Assembly (NCBI RefSeq): GCF_000733475.1
Contig: NZ_JPFK01000009.1
Span: 124,001-188,000 of the forward strand
Origin: Mangrovimonas yunxiaonensis
Lineage (GTDB): Bacteria > Bacteroidota > Bacteroidia > Flavobacteriales > Flavobacteriaceae
Length of the DNA: 64,000 nt
Reading direction: 5' to 3'
Below, one piece after another: positions 41,398-54,100 of the stretch. Both the position numbers and the translations under genes were made by a program. The notes below the pieces were generated by a model that was not told the DNA's origin, did not search any database, and saw nothing but the letters and a program-made list of their open reading frames with translations. How positions within the stretch are numbered: the stretch's first letter is position 1; each line of letters begins with the position of its first letter.

Positions 41398-42645
41398 TTA
41401 GTTGCCCATAGCTTCTACTTTAGCTTTCATTTCTTTGTACTTAGCAGTTTCGCCAATAGCACTGTAAATGTTCATTAGTGTTTTAGCAGCATCAAAGTTA
41501 TCTGGATCATTTTTTAACGCTCTTTCTAAGTAAGGTATGGCACTATTAAATAAAGCGGTACGCTCATCTTTTAATGCATCATAACGTCTGTTATCTGCAG
41601 CCGAGCTTCCTAGGCTATTCATTTCCTCAATAATGCTCTGTTCTCTTTCTAAAAGTAAAACAGCCATATTAATATACGCATTGTTAAAGTTTGGATCTAA
41701 CTCTATGGCTTTGTTATAGTACTTTTTTGCAGACTCTACATCGCCAGACTCTTGCGAAATAACCCCTAAATTGAATTGTAACTCGGCATTTTTAGGATCT
41801 CTTTGTGTCGCTTCTTGCAGTAGCGTTTTAAATTCTTCCTTATTTCCTAACTGCAGGTGTAGGTTTGCTTCGGAAATTAATAAATTTAAATCGTCTGGAT
41901 TAGAGGCTCTGGCTTCGGCCATTGATACTAAAGCTTGCTCTTTATCGCCTTTTTGAATGTAGATTAAAGCAATGTTCTTAACGATCTCGGCATAATTCGA
42001 TTCTGATTTTTTGTCGATAGGCTTAATGTATTGCCCGCTCTTAACCGATACATCTCTCATGCTTTTGTCTCCAAAAGCCTCCTCTTCTCCGGTTTCTTTA
42101 TTTGTGGCAAAATATTGCATTTGCTCTCCGGTATATCCTAAGTCCTTTAGCTCGTTGTAAATATCCAAAGCGCGATCGTACTCTTTTACCGAAACAGCCA
42201 TAATTGCTGAGTTGTATAGGTAAAGGGTATCGCTGGGAGAAACACGGTAAGCATTTTCAAAAAGTTTAGACGCGGCAGAGAAATCCTTGCTCTCATAGGC
42301 ATCGTTTCCTTTTGTTAAAAACGTTTGTAGCATGGTGTTCTTTAACTCGGCAGACTCCGATTGGTAATCGCCTTCTACTTTTGTTAAGCTTTCGAAAGCT
42401 GATTTAATATCGGCATCTTTTGCAGCGCCATTGGCATATAAAGCTGCGGCCATTAAGTAATGGTACTTTGCCTTAAGATCTTGGTCCATGCTAGGCAACA
42501 TGCCGCTTACTTGACCTAATAATGCTTTTGCTTCTGCATAATTGTTATTCTTTATAGCCTTCTCAGCTGTTTTTAATTCTTTTTTCTGAGAAAAAGAAAA
42601 ACTTGTTATTGCAAGTGCTAAAGCAACTACAACTTGTTTTTTCAT
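41398..42645 (-). CDS. Tetratricopeptide-repeat exported protein
   Basis: 415 aa, with signal peptide (VVVALALAITSFSFS, then QKKELK). At least seven TPR units are seen (NAYRVSPSDTLYLYNSAIMA, RDPKNAELQFNLGVISQESG, LDPNFNNAYINMAVLLLERE, LKNDPDNFDAAKTLMNIYSA). Periplasmic TPR scaffolds of this type assist assembly of envelope complexes. It follows gyrA by 10 bp and is likely cotranscribed with it. Confidence 0.88.
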   Translation of the reverse strand: MKKQVVVALALAITSFSFSQKKELKTAEKAIKNNNYAEAKALLGQVSGMLPSMDQDLKAKYHYLMAAALYANGAAKDADIKSAFESLTKVEGDYQSESAELKNTMLQTFLTKGNDAYESKDFSAASKLFENAYRVSPSDTLYLYNSAIMAVSVKEYDRALDIYNELKDLGYTGEQMQYFATNKETGEEEAFGDKSMRDVSVKSGQYIKPIDKKSESNYAEIVKNIALIYIQKGDKEQALVSMAEARASNPDDLNLLISEANLHLQLGNKEEFKTLLQEATQRDPKNAELQFNLGVISQESGDVESAKKYYNKAIELDPNFNNAYINMAVLLLEREQSIIEEMNSLGSSAADNRRYDALKDERTALFNSAIPYLERALKNDPDNFDAAKTLMNIYSAIGETAKYKEMKAKVEAMGN

Positions 42646-42655
42646 TTTTTAAATT

Positions 42656-45217
42656 TTAGTTATCGTTATTGTTTTCTTCGTGGTTATTATCAATAGCTGT
42701 GCCATCTTCTAAATTCACGCCATTTTCGTTTAAATCGTCATGCTCTATAGAGTCTTCATCGTAAACTACTTTGGCCACCGCAGCAATAGAGTCGCTGTTC
42801 TTTAGGTTAATAAGTCTAACCCCTTGAGTGGCACGCCCCATAGTACGTAAATCTGCAACATCCATTCTTATAGCAATGCCCGATTTATTAATAATCATTA
42901 GACCGTCTTTATCAGACACACTCTTAATAGCTACCAAATTACCTGTTTTTTCTGTTACCGAAATGGTTTTTACACCTTTTCCGCCACGGTTGGTAATGCG
43001 GTAAATTTCTTCACCTGTTTCTGGATCGTCAATAAAGGTACGCTTCCCATAGCCATTTTCAGAAACCACTAAAACGGTCTCTTCTTGTGGGTCGTTAATG
43101 GTAATCATGCCTACAACTTCATCTTTATCGCTGGCCAAGGTAATACCGCGTACCCCAGAGGCACTCCTGCCCATAGGTCGTGTTTTACTTTCTTCAAAAC
43201 GAATGGCTTTACCAGACTTAACCGCCAACATAACTTGGCTGTCGCCTGTTGTTAGTTTGGCTTCTAATAGCTCGTCGCCGTCTTTTATGGTAATGGCATT
43301 AATACCATTGGTTCTTGGGCGAGAATACTGCTCTAAAGATGTTTTTTTAACTTGCCCCTTTTTGGTGGCCATAATAACATAATGGCTATTAATGTAATCC
43401 TCGTCCTTAAGGTCTTGTGTACAAATAAAGGCTTTTACCTTATCGTCTTGTTCAATATTAATTAGGTTTTGAACCGCGCGACCTTTAGAAGTTTTTGTGC
43501 CTTCTGGAATTTCGTACACACGCATCCAGAAGCATTTTCCTTTTTGGGTAAAGAAAATCATGTATTGGTGGTTGGTTCCCACAAAAAGATCTTCAAGGAA
43601 ATCCTCATTTCTGGTTGTAGAGGCTTTCTGGCCTACACCTCCTCTATTTTGGGTTTTGTATTCCGATAGCGGGGTTCTTTTAATATACCCGGCATGAGAA
43701 ATGGTAATAACCACTTTCTCGTCTGGAATCATATCTTCTATACTTAAATCGCCACCGGCATATTCTATGGTCGAGCGACGCTCATCGCCATACTTTTCTT
43801 TTACTTCTAAAAGCTCATTTTTAATGATTTCCATTCGTCTATCCTTTTTATCAAGGATGTCTTTAAGGTCTTCAATGGTTTTTAAAAGCTCGTCGTATTC
43901 CGAACGCAACTTATCCTGCTCCAGTCCTGTTAACTGGCGTAAACGCATTTCTACAATGGCTCTGGCTTGGATTTCGGTTAGCTTAAAGCGTTCTATTAAC
44001 TTCTCGCGGGCTTCCTCGGCGTTTGATGAGGCACGTATAAGTGCTATAACTTCATCTATATTATCCGAAGCAATAATTAATCCTTCTAAAATATGGGCGC
44101 GCTCTTCGGCTTTTCGCAATTCATATCGTGTACGGCGCACCACAACTTCGTGCCTGTGCTCTACAAAATAGTGTATTAAATCTTTAAGGTTAAGCAATTG
44201 TGGTCTTCCATTAACCAAGGCAATGTTGTTAACACTAAAAGAAGACTGCAAAGCAGTATACTTAAACAGTTTGTTTAGTACGATGTTTGGTATGGCATCG
44301 CGCTTTAATACGTAAACAATACGCATCCCGTTTCTGTCAGATTCGTCACGGATGGTAGAAATTCCTTCCAGCTTTTTATCGTTAACCAAATCGGCAGTTT
44401 TCTTAATCATGTCTGCCTTATTTACCTGATAAGGTATTTCGGTAACGATAATGCACTCTCTTCCGTTAACTTCTTCTATATTGGCGCGGCCTCGCATAAC
44501 AATTCTACCACGACCAGTTTCAAAAGCTTCCTTTACGCCATCGTACCCGTAAATGGTACCACCTGTTGGAAAGTCTGGCGCTTTTACGTGGCTCATAAGG
44601 GCTTCTATCTCGATGTCTGGGTTTTCAATATACGCTACGGTACCGTCAACCACTTCGCTAATGTTGTGCGGTGGCATGTTGGTAGCCATACCTACGGCAA
44701 TACCCGAAGCGCCGTTAACCAATAACCCAGGAATACGGGTCGGTAAAACAGTAGGCTCTTCTAGGGTGTCATCAAAATTTAACCTGTGGTCAACTGTTTC
44801 TTTATCGATATCGGCAAGCATGTCTTCCGATATTTTACGCATTCTAGCCTCGGTATAACGCATTGCTGCGGGGCTATCGCCATCAATCGAACCAAAGTTT
44901 CCCTGTCCGTCAACCAGCATGTACCTAAGGCTCCACTCTTGGGCCATACGCACCATGGTATCGTAAACAGAGGTGTCGCCATGAGGGTGATACTTACCCA
45001 GTACCTCACCCACTATTCTTGCCGACTTTTTATAAGAACTGTTAGACCTTACTCCTAATTCGTGCATTCCAAAAAGCACTCTCCTATGAACGGGTTTTAA
45101 ACCATCACGCACATCGGGTAAGGCACGTGACACAATGACCGACATTGAATAATCAATGTAGGCTGACTTCATTTCATCTTCAATGTTAATAGGAATCAGT
45201 TTTTCTCCTTCTGCCAT
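42656..45217 (-). CDS. gyrA: DNA gyrase subunit A
   Basis: 853 aa. Type II topoisomerase breakage-reunion domain with catalytic Tyr121 ([10 protein letters not shown]), followed by the six-bladed C-terminal wrapping domain ([31 protein letters not shown] and the GyrA box-like QNRGGVGQK). It forms A2B2 gyrase with GyrB and introduces negative supercoils with ATP. The quinolone pocket reads GDTSVYD, with Thr82 and Asp86 at the positions of E. coli Ser83 and Asp87. The acidic tail ([16 protein letters not shown]) is common in flavobacteria. Confidence 0.97.
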   Translation of the reverse strand: MAEGEKLIPINIEDEMKSAYIDYSMSVIVSRALPDVRDGLKPVHRRVLFGMHELGVRSNSSYKKSARIVGEVLGKYHPHGDTSVYDTMVRMAQEWSLRYMLVDGQGNFGSIDGDSPAAMRYTEARMRKISEDMLADIDKETVDHRLNFDDTLEEPTVLPTRIPGLLVNGASGIAVGMATNMPPHNISEVVDGTVAYIENPDIEIEALMSHVKAPDFPTGGTIYGYDGVKEAFETGRGRIVMRGRANIEEVNGRECIIVTEIPYQVNKADMIKKTADLVNDKKLEGISTIRDESDRNGMRIVYVLKRDAIPNIVLNKLFKYTALQSSFSVNNIALVNGRPQLLNLKDLIHYFVEHRHEVVVRRTRYELRKAEERAHILEGLIIASDNIDEVIALIRASSNAEEAREKLIERFKLTEIQARAIVEMRLRQLTGLEQDKLRSEYDELLKTIEDLKDILDKKDRRMEIIKNELLEVKEKYGDERRSTIEYAGGDLSIEDMIPDEKVVITISHAGYIKRTPLSEYKTQNRGGVGQKASTTRNEDFLEDLFVGTNHQYMIFFTQKGKCFWMRVYEIPEGTKTSKGRAVQNLINIEQDDKVKAFICTQDLKDEDYINSHYVIMATKKGQVKKTSLEQYSRPRTNGINAITIKDGDELLEAKLTTGDSQVMLAVKSGKAIRFEESKTRPMGRSASGVRGITLASDKDEVVGMITINDPQEETVLVVSENGYGKRTFIDDPETGEEIYRITNRGGKGVKTISVTEKTGNLVAIKSVSDKDGLMIINKSGIAIRMDVADLRTMGRATQGVRLINLKNSDSIAAVAKVVYDEDSIEHDDLNENGVNLEDGTAIDNNHEENNNDN

Positions 45218-45426
45218 ATATAAATTTCAATTAGTTTTTCAAATTTTCAAATCGTGCTAATATAACCATTTCAGTAGTAACAGCTAAGTTATCCCCTAGT
45301 AATTTTTAGGGTTTTTTATTAACAATATTCACCACTATTATTTAATAAGTATGATGTTAAAAATTTTGAAATCATAAGGTTTTTTTTGTCCTTTATCATA
45401 TATTGATTTAAATTAAGGTACAATAT

Positions 45427-45472
45427 TTGTTTATGCTACTTTAATTATATTACTTTTTAATGTTGAAAGGAG
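45427..45472 (+). promoter_or_regulatory. clpC promoter and strong Shine-Dalgarno
   Basis: A candidate -33 TTG (45427-45429) and -7 TACTTTTT (45451-45458) are 21 bp apart. AAAGGAG at 45466-45472 lies 6 bp before the ATG at 45479; such a good Shine-Dalgarno is uncommon in this phylum, where most genes here lack one. Confidence 0.5.
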
Positions 45473-45478
45473 ATTTTT

Positions 45479-48025
45479 ATGGATGATAATTTTTCGCCAA
45501 GAGTTAAAGATGTTATTGCTTTTAGCAAAGAAGAAGCCCTAAGGTTAGGCCACGACTTTATTGGCACCGAACACCTTATGCTAGGCCTTTTACGCGACGG
45601 AAGCGGTAAGGCCATCAATATTTTAAACGCCCTAGAGGTCGATTTAAACCACCTGAGAAGAAAGGTCGAGATTTTAAGTCCGGCCAACCCCAACGTGTCG
45701 GTTGCAACAAACGAAAAGCGCAACCTACACCTTACAAGACAGGCCGAACGCGCCTTAAAAACCACGTTCCTAGAAGCCAAACTGTTTCAGAGTAACGCCA
45801 TAAATACGGCGCATTTGCTGCTGTGTATTTTAAGAAACGAAAACGACCCGACTACCAAGTTGCTCAATAAATTAAAAGTAGATTACGACAACGTTAAAGA
45901 ACAATTCAAGTTTATGATAACAAACGATGACGATTATATAGAACCAAGAGCTGAAGCTTTTGGGGATGACGATACCACTTCTGAGGACGACGCTAAAGAC
46001 AACTTGTTCAACTCCCCGTCTTCGAAGTCCACCAAAAAATCCAAAACCCCTGTTTTAGATAATTTTGGAAGGGATTTAACGGCCTTAGCCGAAGAAGGCA
46101 AACTCGACCCTGTTGTGGGGCGCGAAAAGGAAATAGAACGGGTTTCACAGGTTTTAAGCAGACGTAAAAAGAACAACCCCCTATTAATTGGTGAGCCCGG
46201 GGTAGGTAAAAGTGCTATTGCCGAAGGGCTGGCCAACCGCATTGTTAAACGAAAAGTCTCTAGAATACTTTTTGGCAAACGCGTGGTAACCCTAGACCTA
46301 GCCAGTTTGGTGGCAGGCACAAAGTACAGAGGCCAGTTCGAGGAGCGCATGAAAGCCGTAATGAACGAACTGGAAAAAAATGACGACATCATTCTATTTA
46401 TAGACGAAATCCATACCATTGTTGGTGCCGGTGGCGCTACAGGAAGTCTAGACGCCTCCAACATGTTTAAACCAGCATTGGCCAGAGGGGAAATACAATG
46501 TGTTGGTGCCACAACTTTAGACGAATACCGCCAGTATATCGAAAAAGATGGCGCCTTAGAACGCCGTTTTCAAAAAGTAATTGTCGAGCCCACCTCGGTA
46601 GAAGAAACCATAGAAATCCTAAACAACATTAAGGAAAAATATGAAGAACACCACAATGTAGACTACACTCCAGAGGCAATCGAAGCTTGCGTTAAGTTAA
46701 CCAACCGGTACATGACAGACCGCTTTTTACCAGACAAGGCTATTGATGCTCTAGACGAAGCCGGTTCGCGGGTACACATAAAAAACATTGATGTCCCTAA
46801 GCAAATCCTCGATCTGGAAAAACAGCTTGAAGAGGTTAAGGAAACCAAAAGCTCTGTTGTTAAAAAGCAAAAATATGAAGAAGCCGCCAAGTTACGCGAC
46901 GACGAAAAGCGTTTGGAAAAAGAATTGGCTGTAGCTCAAGAAAAATGGGAAGCAGAGACCAAATTGCACCGTGAGATTGTAAGTGAAGATAATGTTGCCG
47001 ATGTGGTGTCGATGATGACAGGAATTCCAGTAAACAGAATTGCACAAACAGAAAGCAACAAACTAGCCAAACTACCCGAATTAATTAAAGGCAAGGTTAT
47101 TGGGCAAGACGAGGCTGTCTCTAAAGTTGTTAAGGCCATTCAGCGTAACCGAGCCGGCCTTAAAGATCCCAACAAACCCATTGGATCGTTTATCTTTCTA
47201 GGCCAGACAGGTGTTGGTAAAACACAATTAGCTAAAGTGCTCTCTAAGCAACTGTTCGACAGCGAAGACTCGCTTATTAGAATAGACATGAGTGAGTATA
47301 TGGAAAAATTCGCAATCTCTAGATTGGTTGGAGCACCTCCAGGCTATGTGGGCTATGAAGAAGGCGGACAACTTACCGAAAAAGTAAGACGCAAACCCTA
47401 TGCTGTTGTTCTTTTAGATGAAATTGAAAAAGCCCACCCAGATGTTTTCAACATGCTATTGCAAGTTTTAGACGACGGGTATTTAACAGACAGCTTAGGA
47501 AGAAAAATAGATTTTAGAAACACCATTATTATTATGACCTCAAACATTGGGGCCAGAAAACTTAAGGATTTTGGAGCCGGCGTTGGCTTTGGAACATCAG
47601 CACAAAAAGCACAAGCCGATGCGAATGCTAGAAGCGTGATAGAAAACGCCCTTAAAAAGGCCTTTGCGCCCGAATTCTTAAATAGAATTGACGATGTTGT
47701 GGTGTTTAACGCCCTTGAAAAAGAAGACATCCACAAAATTATCGATATCGAGCTTGAAAAACTCTTTATCAGAATTAAAGCCCTAGGCTACCACCTAACC
47801 TTAACCAAAAAGGCTAAAGATTATATTGCCGACAAAGGTTTTGACAAGCAATATGGTGCTAGACCGCTTAAAAGAGCGATTCAGAAATACATTGAAGACC
47901 GCTTGGCCGAAGAAATTATAAACGCTAAAATTAAAGATGGCGATACGATTGTTATGGACTTAGATGAAGCCGCTTCAGAACTGGTTATAACCATTGAAAA
48001 ACCCGAAGAAAAAGCAGAATCGTAA
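45479..48025 (+). CDS. clpC: ATP-dependent Clp protease ATP-binding subunit ClpC
   Basis: 848 aa. A double Clp-N domain (about 1-145), the D1 AAA module with Walker A GEPGVGKSAIAEGLA and Walker B LFIDEIHTIVGAGG, a UVR/M-domain coiled coil (KQKYEEAAKLRDDEKRLEKE), and the D2 module with GQTGVGKTQLAKVL and VVLLDEIEKAHP. ClpC unfolds proteins for ClpP and is part of stress response. It is divergent from gyrA (261-bp gap). Two hairpin terminators follow. Confidence 0.97.
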   Translation: MDDNFSPRVKDVIAFSKEEALRLGHDFIGTEHLMLGLLRDGSGKAINILNALEVDLNHLRRKVEILSPANPNVSVATNEKRNLHLTRQAERALKTTFLEAKLFQSNAINTAHLLLCILRNENDPTTKLLNKLKVDYDNVKEQFKFMITNDDDYIEPRAEAFGDDDTTSEDDAKDNLFNSPSSKSTKKSKTPVLDNFGRDLTALAEEGKLDPVVGREKEIERVSQVLSRRKKNNPLLIGEPGVGKSAIAEGLANRIVKRKVSRILFGKRVVTLDLASLVAGTKYRGQFEERMKAVMNELEKNDDIILFIDEIHTIVGAGGATGSLDASNMFKPALARGEIQCVGATTLDEYRQYIEKDGALERRFQKVIVEPTSVEETIEILNNIKEKYEEHHNVDYTPEAIEACVKLTNRYMTDRFLPDKAIDALDEAGSRVHIKNIDVPKQILDLEKQLEEVKETKSSVVKKQKYEEAAKLRDDEKRLEKELAVAQEKWEAETKLHREIVSEDNVADVVSMMTGIPVNRIAQTESNKLAKLPELIKGKVIGQDEAVSKVVKAIQRNRAGLKDPNKPIGSFIFLGQTGVGKTQLAKVLSKQLFDSEDSLIRIDMSEYMEKFAISRLVGAPPGYVGYEEGGQLTEKVRRKPYAVVLLDEIEKAHPDVFNMLLQVLDDGYLTDSLGRKIDFRNTIIIMTSNIGARKLKDFGAGVGFGTSAQKAQADANARSVIENALKKAFAPEFLNRIDDVVVFNALEKEDIHKIIDIELEKLFIRIKALGYHLTLTKKAKDYIADKGFDKQYGARPLKRAIQKYIEDRLAEEIINAKIKDGDTIVMDLDEAASELVITIEKPEEKAES

Positions 48026-48050
48026 TATAAGAAAACCCTGATAACAAAAA

Positions 48051-48078
48051 AGCCTGGAATAATCCAGGCTTTTTTTAT
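48051..48078 (+). terminator. Rho-independent terminator after clpC
   Basis: AGCCTGGA / TCCAGGCT stem with loop ATAA, then a run of seven T, 26 bp after the clpC stop. Confidence 0.85.
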
Positions 48079-48097
48079 GGCGTTTTACAACATAAAA

Positions 48098-48120
48098 AAG
48101 GGCGGTTAATACCGCCCTTT
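48098..48120. terminator. Bidirectional terminator between clpC and the giant surface gene
   Basis: AAAGGGCGGT / ACCGCCCTTT with loop TAA(T), flanked by A and T runs on the two sides. It probably ends the giant repeat gene on the minus strand. Confidence 0.7.
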
Positions 48121-48147
48121 TACAATTAAACTATTTGCTGCTACCAA

Positions 48148-51100
48148 CTAGCGTTGTTCTGAACTAGAAGAAACAATCTTCTTAGTTAAAACACCCTTAT
48201 CGGTAGTTAATCTTACAAAATACATTTGATCATTTGCTCTGCTCAGATCAATTTTAGTAGTTCCTAAGCTGTTAGCCACATACTTGATGTTATCAAGACT
48301 TGTAACCAAAGTTCCTTTCACATCGTATACATCAATTCTAACATTGGTATCATAGTCAAATTGATAAGCGATGTTCACCTCATGCTCAAATGGCACAGGG
48401 TACGCTGTAAAGGTTGTATTGCGAACAGCAGGTAAATCGTCGCCTCCATCTGCTTCCGGTGCACAGTCAATGGCATCGTAGCTATTAGGATCAGGGATAA
48501 ACTCACCTGTATTCCATGGCGAACAATGACACATTACTTCGCAGGTTACTGCATGCACAATAACGTTTATTGGACCAGAAGCTGCAATAGGACCAACCGT
48601 ATACGTTGTAACATGGTCTAAATCATCAGCAACAACAGTATATTGTCCAGGTGCTACAGTTTCTGCACCATTACTCAATACCGGATACGGATCGCAGCCT
48701 ACGTACACATGAGCTTCGTTCATAACATAATTGTACCAATTATCACCAGAGCTGTTCATCATGTAGGTTACGGTAACCTCTCCATTCAAATATGCGATCT
48801 CAGCAACACCTACATGTGTTCCCGTATCGGCATCGCAATGTGCCGCTCCAGCATATAAATCTATGGTATAAATGCCTTCCGTTTCAAAATGGTTGTACCA
48901 TCCCCAACGAGAGAAACCATCTTCAATAAAGCAATTGCTGTTTCCATTAGGATCCATACCAAAGGCGGTTTCACAATTGTCATACTCATCGTAGTATCTT
49001 TCAATGGTTATGGTCTCTGTTACAGAGTTACCACAATCATCTGTTGCAGTAAACACATAGTCTTGGTATTGAACACAATCGCCTTGAATAAAGTTACTAC
49101 CCGAAACAGTTAATGTTCCTCCACTAGCACAGTTATCTGTCCAGTTAGCTGTTAATGTAGCTGGGAATGCATCATTACACAATGTGGTTTCTACTTCTTG
49201 TGGAAGCGTGATGACAGGATCTGTTTGATCGCTTCCGTTGTGGATGATCTCCTCGCCTTCTAAAGCGTTACCGCAGTTATCTACTACTTCGTAAGTGTAT
49301 GTTAGTGTCCAAGCACAGTCGGTGCCTGTTACTGCAGTACCCGTTAGGTTTACCGTAACATCGTTACAATCGTCTGTATAGTTTAAAGCTACAGCATCAG
49401 CATCGAATGGTAATTCAGATTCAGCATCGGCCATACAACCGTTGTGATTAGCCTCACCTTGTGGTGCTGTGCCTGTTGGCGCATCTTGGTCGCTTCCGTT
49501 ATGGATAAGCTCCTCGCCTTCTAAAGCGTTACCGCAGTTGTCTACTACCTCGTAAGTGTACGTTAGTGTCCAAGCACAATCGGTGCCTGTTACTGCAGTA
49601 CCCGTTAGGTTTACCGTAACATCGTTACAATCGTCTGTATAGTTTAAGGCTACAGCATCAGCATCGAATGGTAATTCAGATTCTGCATCGGCCATACAAC
49701 CGTTGTGGTTGGCTTCACCTTGTGGTGCTGTTCCTGTTGGCGCATCTTGGTCGCTTCCGTTGTGGATAAGCTCCTCGCCTTCTAAAGCGTTACCGCAGTT
49801 GTCTACTACTTCGTAAGTGTACGTTAGTGTCCAAGCACAATCGGTGCCTGTTACTTCGGTGCCTGTTAGGTTTACCGCAACATCGTTACAATCGTCTGTA
49901 TAGTTTAAGGCTACAGCATCAGCATCGAATGGTAATTCAGATTCTGCATCGGCCATACAACCGTTGTGATTAGCCTCACCTTGTGGTGCTGTGCCTGTTG
50001 GTGCGTCTTGGTCGCTTCCGTTGTGGATAAGCTCCTCGCCTTCTAAAGCGTTACCGCAGTTGTCCACTACTTCGTAAGTGTATGTTAGCGTCCAAGCACA
50101 ATCGGTGCCTGTTACTGCAGTACCTGTTAGGTTTACCGTAACATCGTTACAGTCGTCTGTATAGTTTAAGGCTACAGCTTCAGCATCGAATGGCAATTCA
50201 GATTCTGCATCGGCCATACAACCGTTGTGGTTAGCTTCGCCTTGTGGTGCTGTGCCTGTTGGTGCGTCTTGATCGCTTCCGTTGTGGATTAACTCCTCGC
50301 CTTCTAAAGCGTTACCACAGTTGTCCACTACTTCGTAAGTGTATGTTAGCGTCCAAGCACAATCGGTGCCTGTTACTTCGGTTCCTGTTAGGTTTACCGT
50401 AACATCGTTACAATCGTCTGTATAGTTTAAGGCTACAGCATCAGCATCGAATGGTAATTCAGATTCTGCATCGGCCATACAACCGTTGTGGTTAGCTTCG
50501 CCTTGTGGTGCTGTGCCTGTTGGTGCGTTTTGATCGCTTCCGTTGTGGATTAACTCCTCGCCTTCTAAAGCGTTACCGCAGTTGTCCACTACTTCGTAAG
50601 TGTATGTTAGCGTCCAAGCACAATCGGTGCCTGTTACTTCGGTTCCTGTTAGGTTTACCGTAACATCGTTACAATCGTCTGTATAGTTTAAGGCTACAGC
50701 ATCAGCATCGAATGGTAATTCAGATTCAGCATCGGCCATACAACCGTTGTGGTTAGCCTCACCTTGTGGTGCTGTTCCTGTTGGTGCGTCTTGATCGCTT
50801 CCGTTGTGGATAAGCTCCTCGCCTTCTAAAGCGTTACCGCAGTTGTCTACTACTTCGTAAGTGTACGTTAGTGTCCAAGCACAATCGGTGCCTGTTACTG
50901 CAGTACCCGTTAGGTTTACCGTAACATCGTTACAATCGTCTGTATAGTTTAAGGCTACAGCATCAGCATCGAACGGCAGTTCAGTTTCCGCATCGGCCAT
51001 ACAACCGTTGTGGTTGGCTTCGCCTTGTGGTGCTGTGCCTGTTGGCGCATCTTGGTCGCTTCCGTTGTGGATAAGCTCCTCGCCTTCTAAAGCGTTACCG

Positions 51101-54100
51101 CAGTTGTCTACTACTTCGTAAGTGTACGTTAGTGTCCAAGCACAATCGGTGCCTGTTACTGCAGTACCCGTTAGGTTTACCGTAACATCGTTACAATCGT
51201 CTGTATAGTTTAAGGCTACAGCATCAGCATCGAACGGCAGTTCAGTTTCCGCATCGGCCATACAACCGTTGTGGTTGGCTTCGCCTTGTGGTGCTGTGCC
51301 TGTTGGCGCATCTTGGTCGCTTCCGTTGTGGATAAGCTCCTCGCCTTCTAAAGCGTTACCGCAGTTGTCTACTACTTCGTAAGTGTGCGTTAGTGTCCAA
51401 GCACAATCGGTGCCTGTTCCTGCAGTACCCGTTAGGTTTACCGTATCATCGTTACAGTCGTCTGTATAGTTTAAGGCTACAGCATCAGCATCGAATGGCA
51501 ATTCAGATTCTGCATCGGCCATACAACCGTTGTGGTTAGCTTCGCCTTGTGGTGCTGTGCCTGTTGGTGCGTCTTGATCGCTTCCGTTGTGGATTAACTC
51601 CTCGCCTTCTAAAGCATTACCACAGTTGTCCACTACTTCGTAAGTGTACGTTAGTGTCCAAGCACAGTCGGTGCCTGTTACTGCAGTACCCGTTAGGTTT
51701 ACCGTAACATCGTTACAATCGTCTGTATAGTTTAAGGCTACAGCATCAGCATCGAATGGCAATTCAGATTCTGCATCGGCCATACAACCGTTGTGGTTGG
51801 CTTCGCCTTGTGGTGCTGTTCCCGTTGGTGCATCTTGGTCACTTCCGTTGTGGATCAGCTCCTCGCCTTCTAAAGCGTTACCACAGTTGTCCACTACCTC
51901 GTAAGTGTACGTTAGTGTCCAAGCACAGTCGGTGCCTGTTACTTCGGTGCCTGTTAGGTTTACCGTAACATCGTTACAGTCGTCTGTATAGTTTAAAGCT
52001 ACAGCATCAGCATCGAACGGCAGTTCAGATTCTGCATCGGCCATACAACCGTTGTGGTTGGCTTCGCCTTGTGGTGCTGTGCCTGTTGGCGCATCTTGGT
52101 CGCTTCCGTTGTGGATAAGCTCCTCGCCTTCTAAAGCGTTACCGCAGTTGTCCACTACCTCGTAAGTGTACGTTAGTGTCCAAGCACAATCGGTGCCTGT
52201 TACTGCAGTACCCGTTAGATTTACCGTAACATCGTTACAGTCGTCTGTATAGTTTAAGGCTACAGCATCGGCATCGAATGGCAATTCAGATTCTGCATCG
52301 GCCATACAACCGTTGTGGTTGGCTTCGCCTTGTGGTGCTGTGCCTGTTGGTGCATCTTGGTCGCTTCCGTTGTGGATCAGCTCCTCGCCTTCTAAAGCGT
52401 TACCGCAGTTGTCCACTACTTCGTAAGTGTACGTTAATGTCCAAGCACAGTCGGTGCCTGTTACTTCGGTTCCTGTTAGGTTTACCGTAACGTCTTGTCC
52501 GCAATTATCGCTATAATTAGCGGCTATTGTATCAGCATCGAATGGTAATTCAGTTTCCGCATCGGCCACACAACCGTTATGGTTGGCTTCACCTTGTGGT
52601 GCTGTTCCTGTTGGTGCAGCATCATCTGGAAGTACGGTAAACGTCGCTTCGCACGATTCTACTTGCTCACACTCATCTGTTACTGTAACTCCAATGGTTA
52701 CGATACCTCCAGTACATGAATCGAACGTTGGAAGCGTGTAAGTTTCTGGATCGATAACCTCGTCATCTGCTGTCCAAACCACATCTAATTCCCCTTGGCC
52801 ACCGCCATAAGTAAACGCATCAAACCAATCGGCTAATTCTTGAGCAATAAATTCATTCGTAGCGCAAGCTTGAATTTCATTATTGCTAGGACAAGACACC
52901 TCTACTACAGGAGGAATAATTTCTATGACTTCTTTAGTATAGGAGCTTGAACATCCTGTTCCCGGACCATTAATACCTGGAGCAGTAACTACTACAGTAT
53001 AAAATCCAGGTTCGTAAACCACCAGCTCGTTTGTAGTACCTAAAATGGTATTGGGGTCGTTTTCATTATACCACTCAAATTGTAAACCAAAAGGTACATT
53101 GGCAACCGCTGTTAAGGTTGTCGATTCGTCATTACATTCTAAATCGTCCCCTGTAATTTCAACTTCGGTTTCTTGAATGTTTCCAAAAGGAAATGGTCCT
53201 GCCAAATCTTTTAATTCGGAAGTAAAAGAAGCCGACGAGCGCGTTTTAATCATAACACCACCAAATAATGGTTGGCAATCGCCATTAACCAATGTTGTGG
53301 CATCTAGGCCAAACTGTGTTAGGTTTAAACCGAATTCAACAAAAGAATTTTCGGCATAAACATCATAATTATTGGCTTGGGGGCCAAACTTTGTACCAAA
53401 CTCACTAGCATCAACATCGCCACCATTCATGGTAGCAAAAGCAACCGTGTTGTTTAAAGTACCATCATACAATTCGATTTCGGCATACCCGTAACCATTG
53501 GCAAGGTCGCCAGACTCGAAAATAGGTTGTCCGTTTCCGCCAATTACAAAACGGAAATTATAGCCACTTTGTCCTGTTCCAACCAAACTATTATACGCTT
53601 GAATGCTTCCTCCCGGAAGGTTGTTAGGGTTAATCCACACGTAAATATGGCCGATGATCTCTACTCCACCATTTTCAAAATCCAAAGCAATAATCATATC
53701 GCCCAAAGAAGACACATGACCGTTGGCATCAAATTCCCATGCTGTATGGTTTCCGGTAGCGGGATCGCCTGTTCCTGTTAACTGGTTTGTAGCGGTATCG
53801 TAACTTACTTCTGAACGGAATAATTCAAAATCTAAATAGGCCGAACCATCAGCAGAACGTGTTGAAGCGCCTATAAACGCCCAAAGATCGCCTCCAAACG
53901 GGTTGGTTTGGTCTACAACCTCACGGCGTAAATGCGCCATGGCATCTATAATATCGTTTTTCGCCGGGTTAGATCCAGTGATGATATTCCAAGAAGCCGG
54001 GTTATCGGCATTCTTGTTAGAGCCTCCCTTAAAAATTGAAAAATCATCTTGATTGCCCGCATAATGTGGGTCACGAATAAAAACGGCATCAAGCCACAGG

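Noticed and set aside
42656-45217. Quinolone-resistance change in GyrA (Thr82)
   Set aside because: Thr at this position is the natural residue in several bacteria; without relatives for comparison it cannot be called a mutation.
51756-52490. Plus-strand frames inside the giant repeat gene
   Set aside because: Identical shadow frames recur with the 261-bp unit and are antisense to a much better supported gene.
49236-52625. CRISPR-like array
   Set aside because: The units are 261 bp, contiguous and coding, with no spacer sequences; no cas genes are near.
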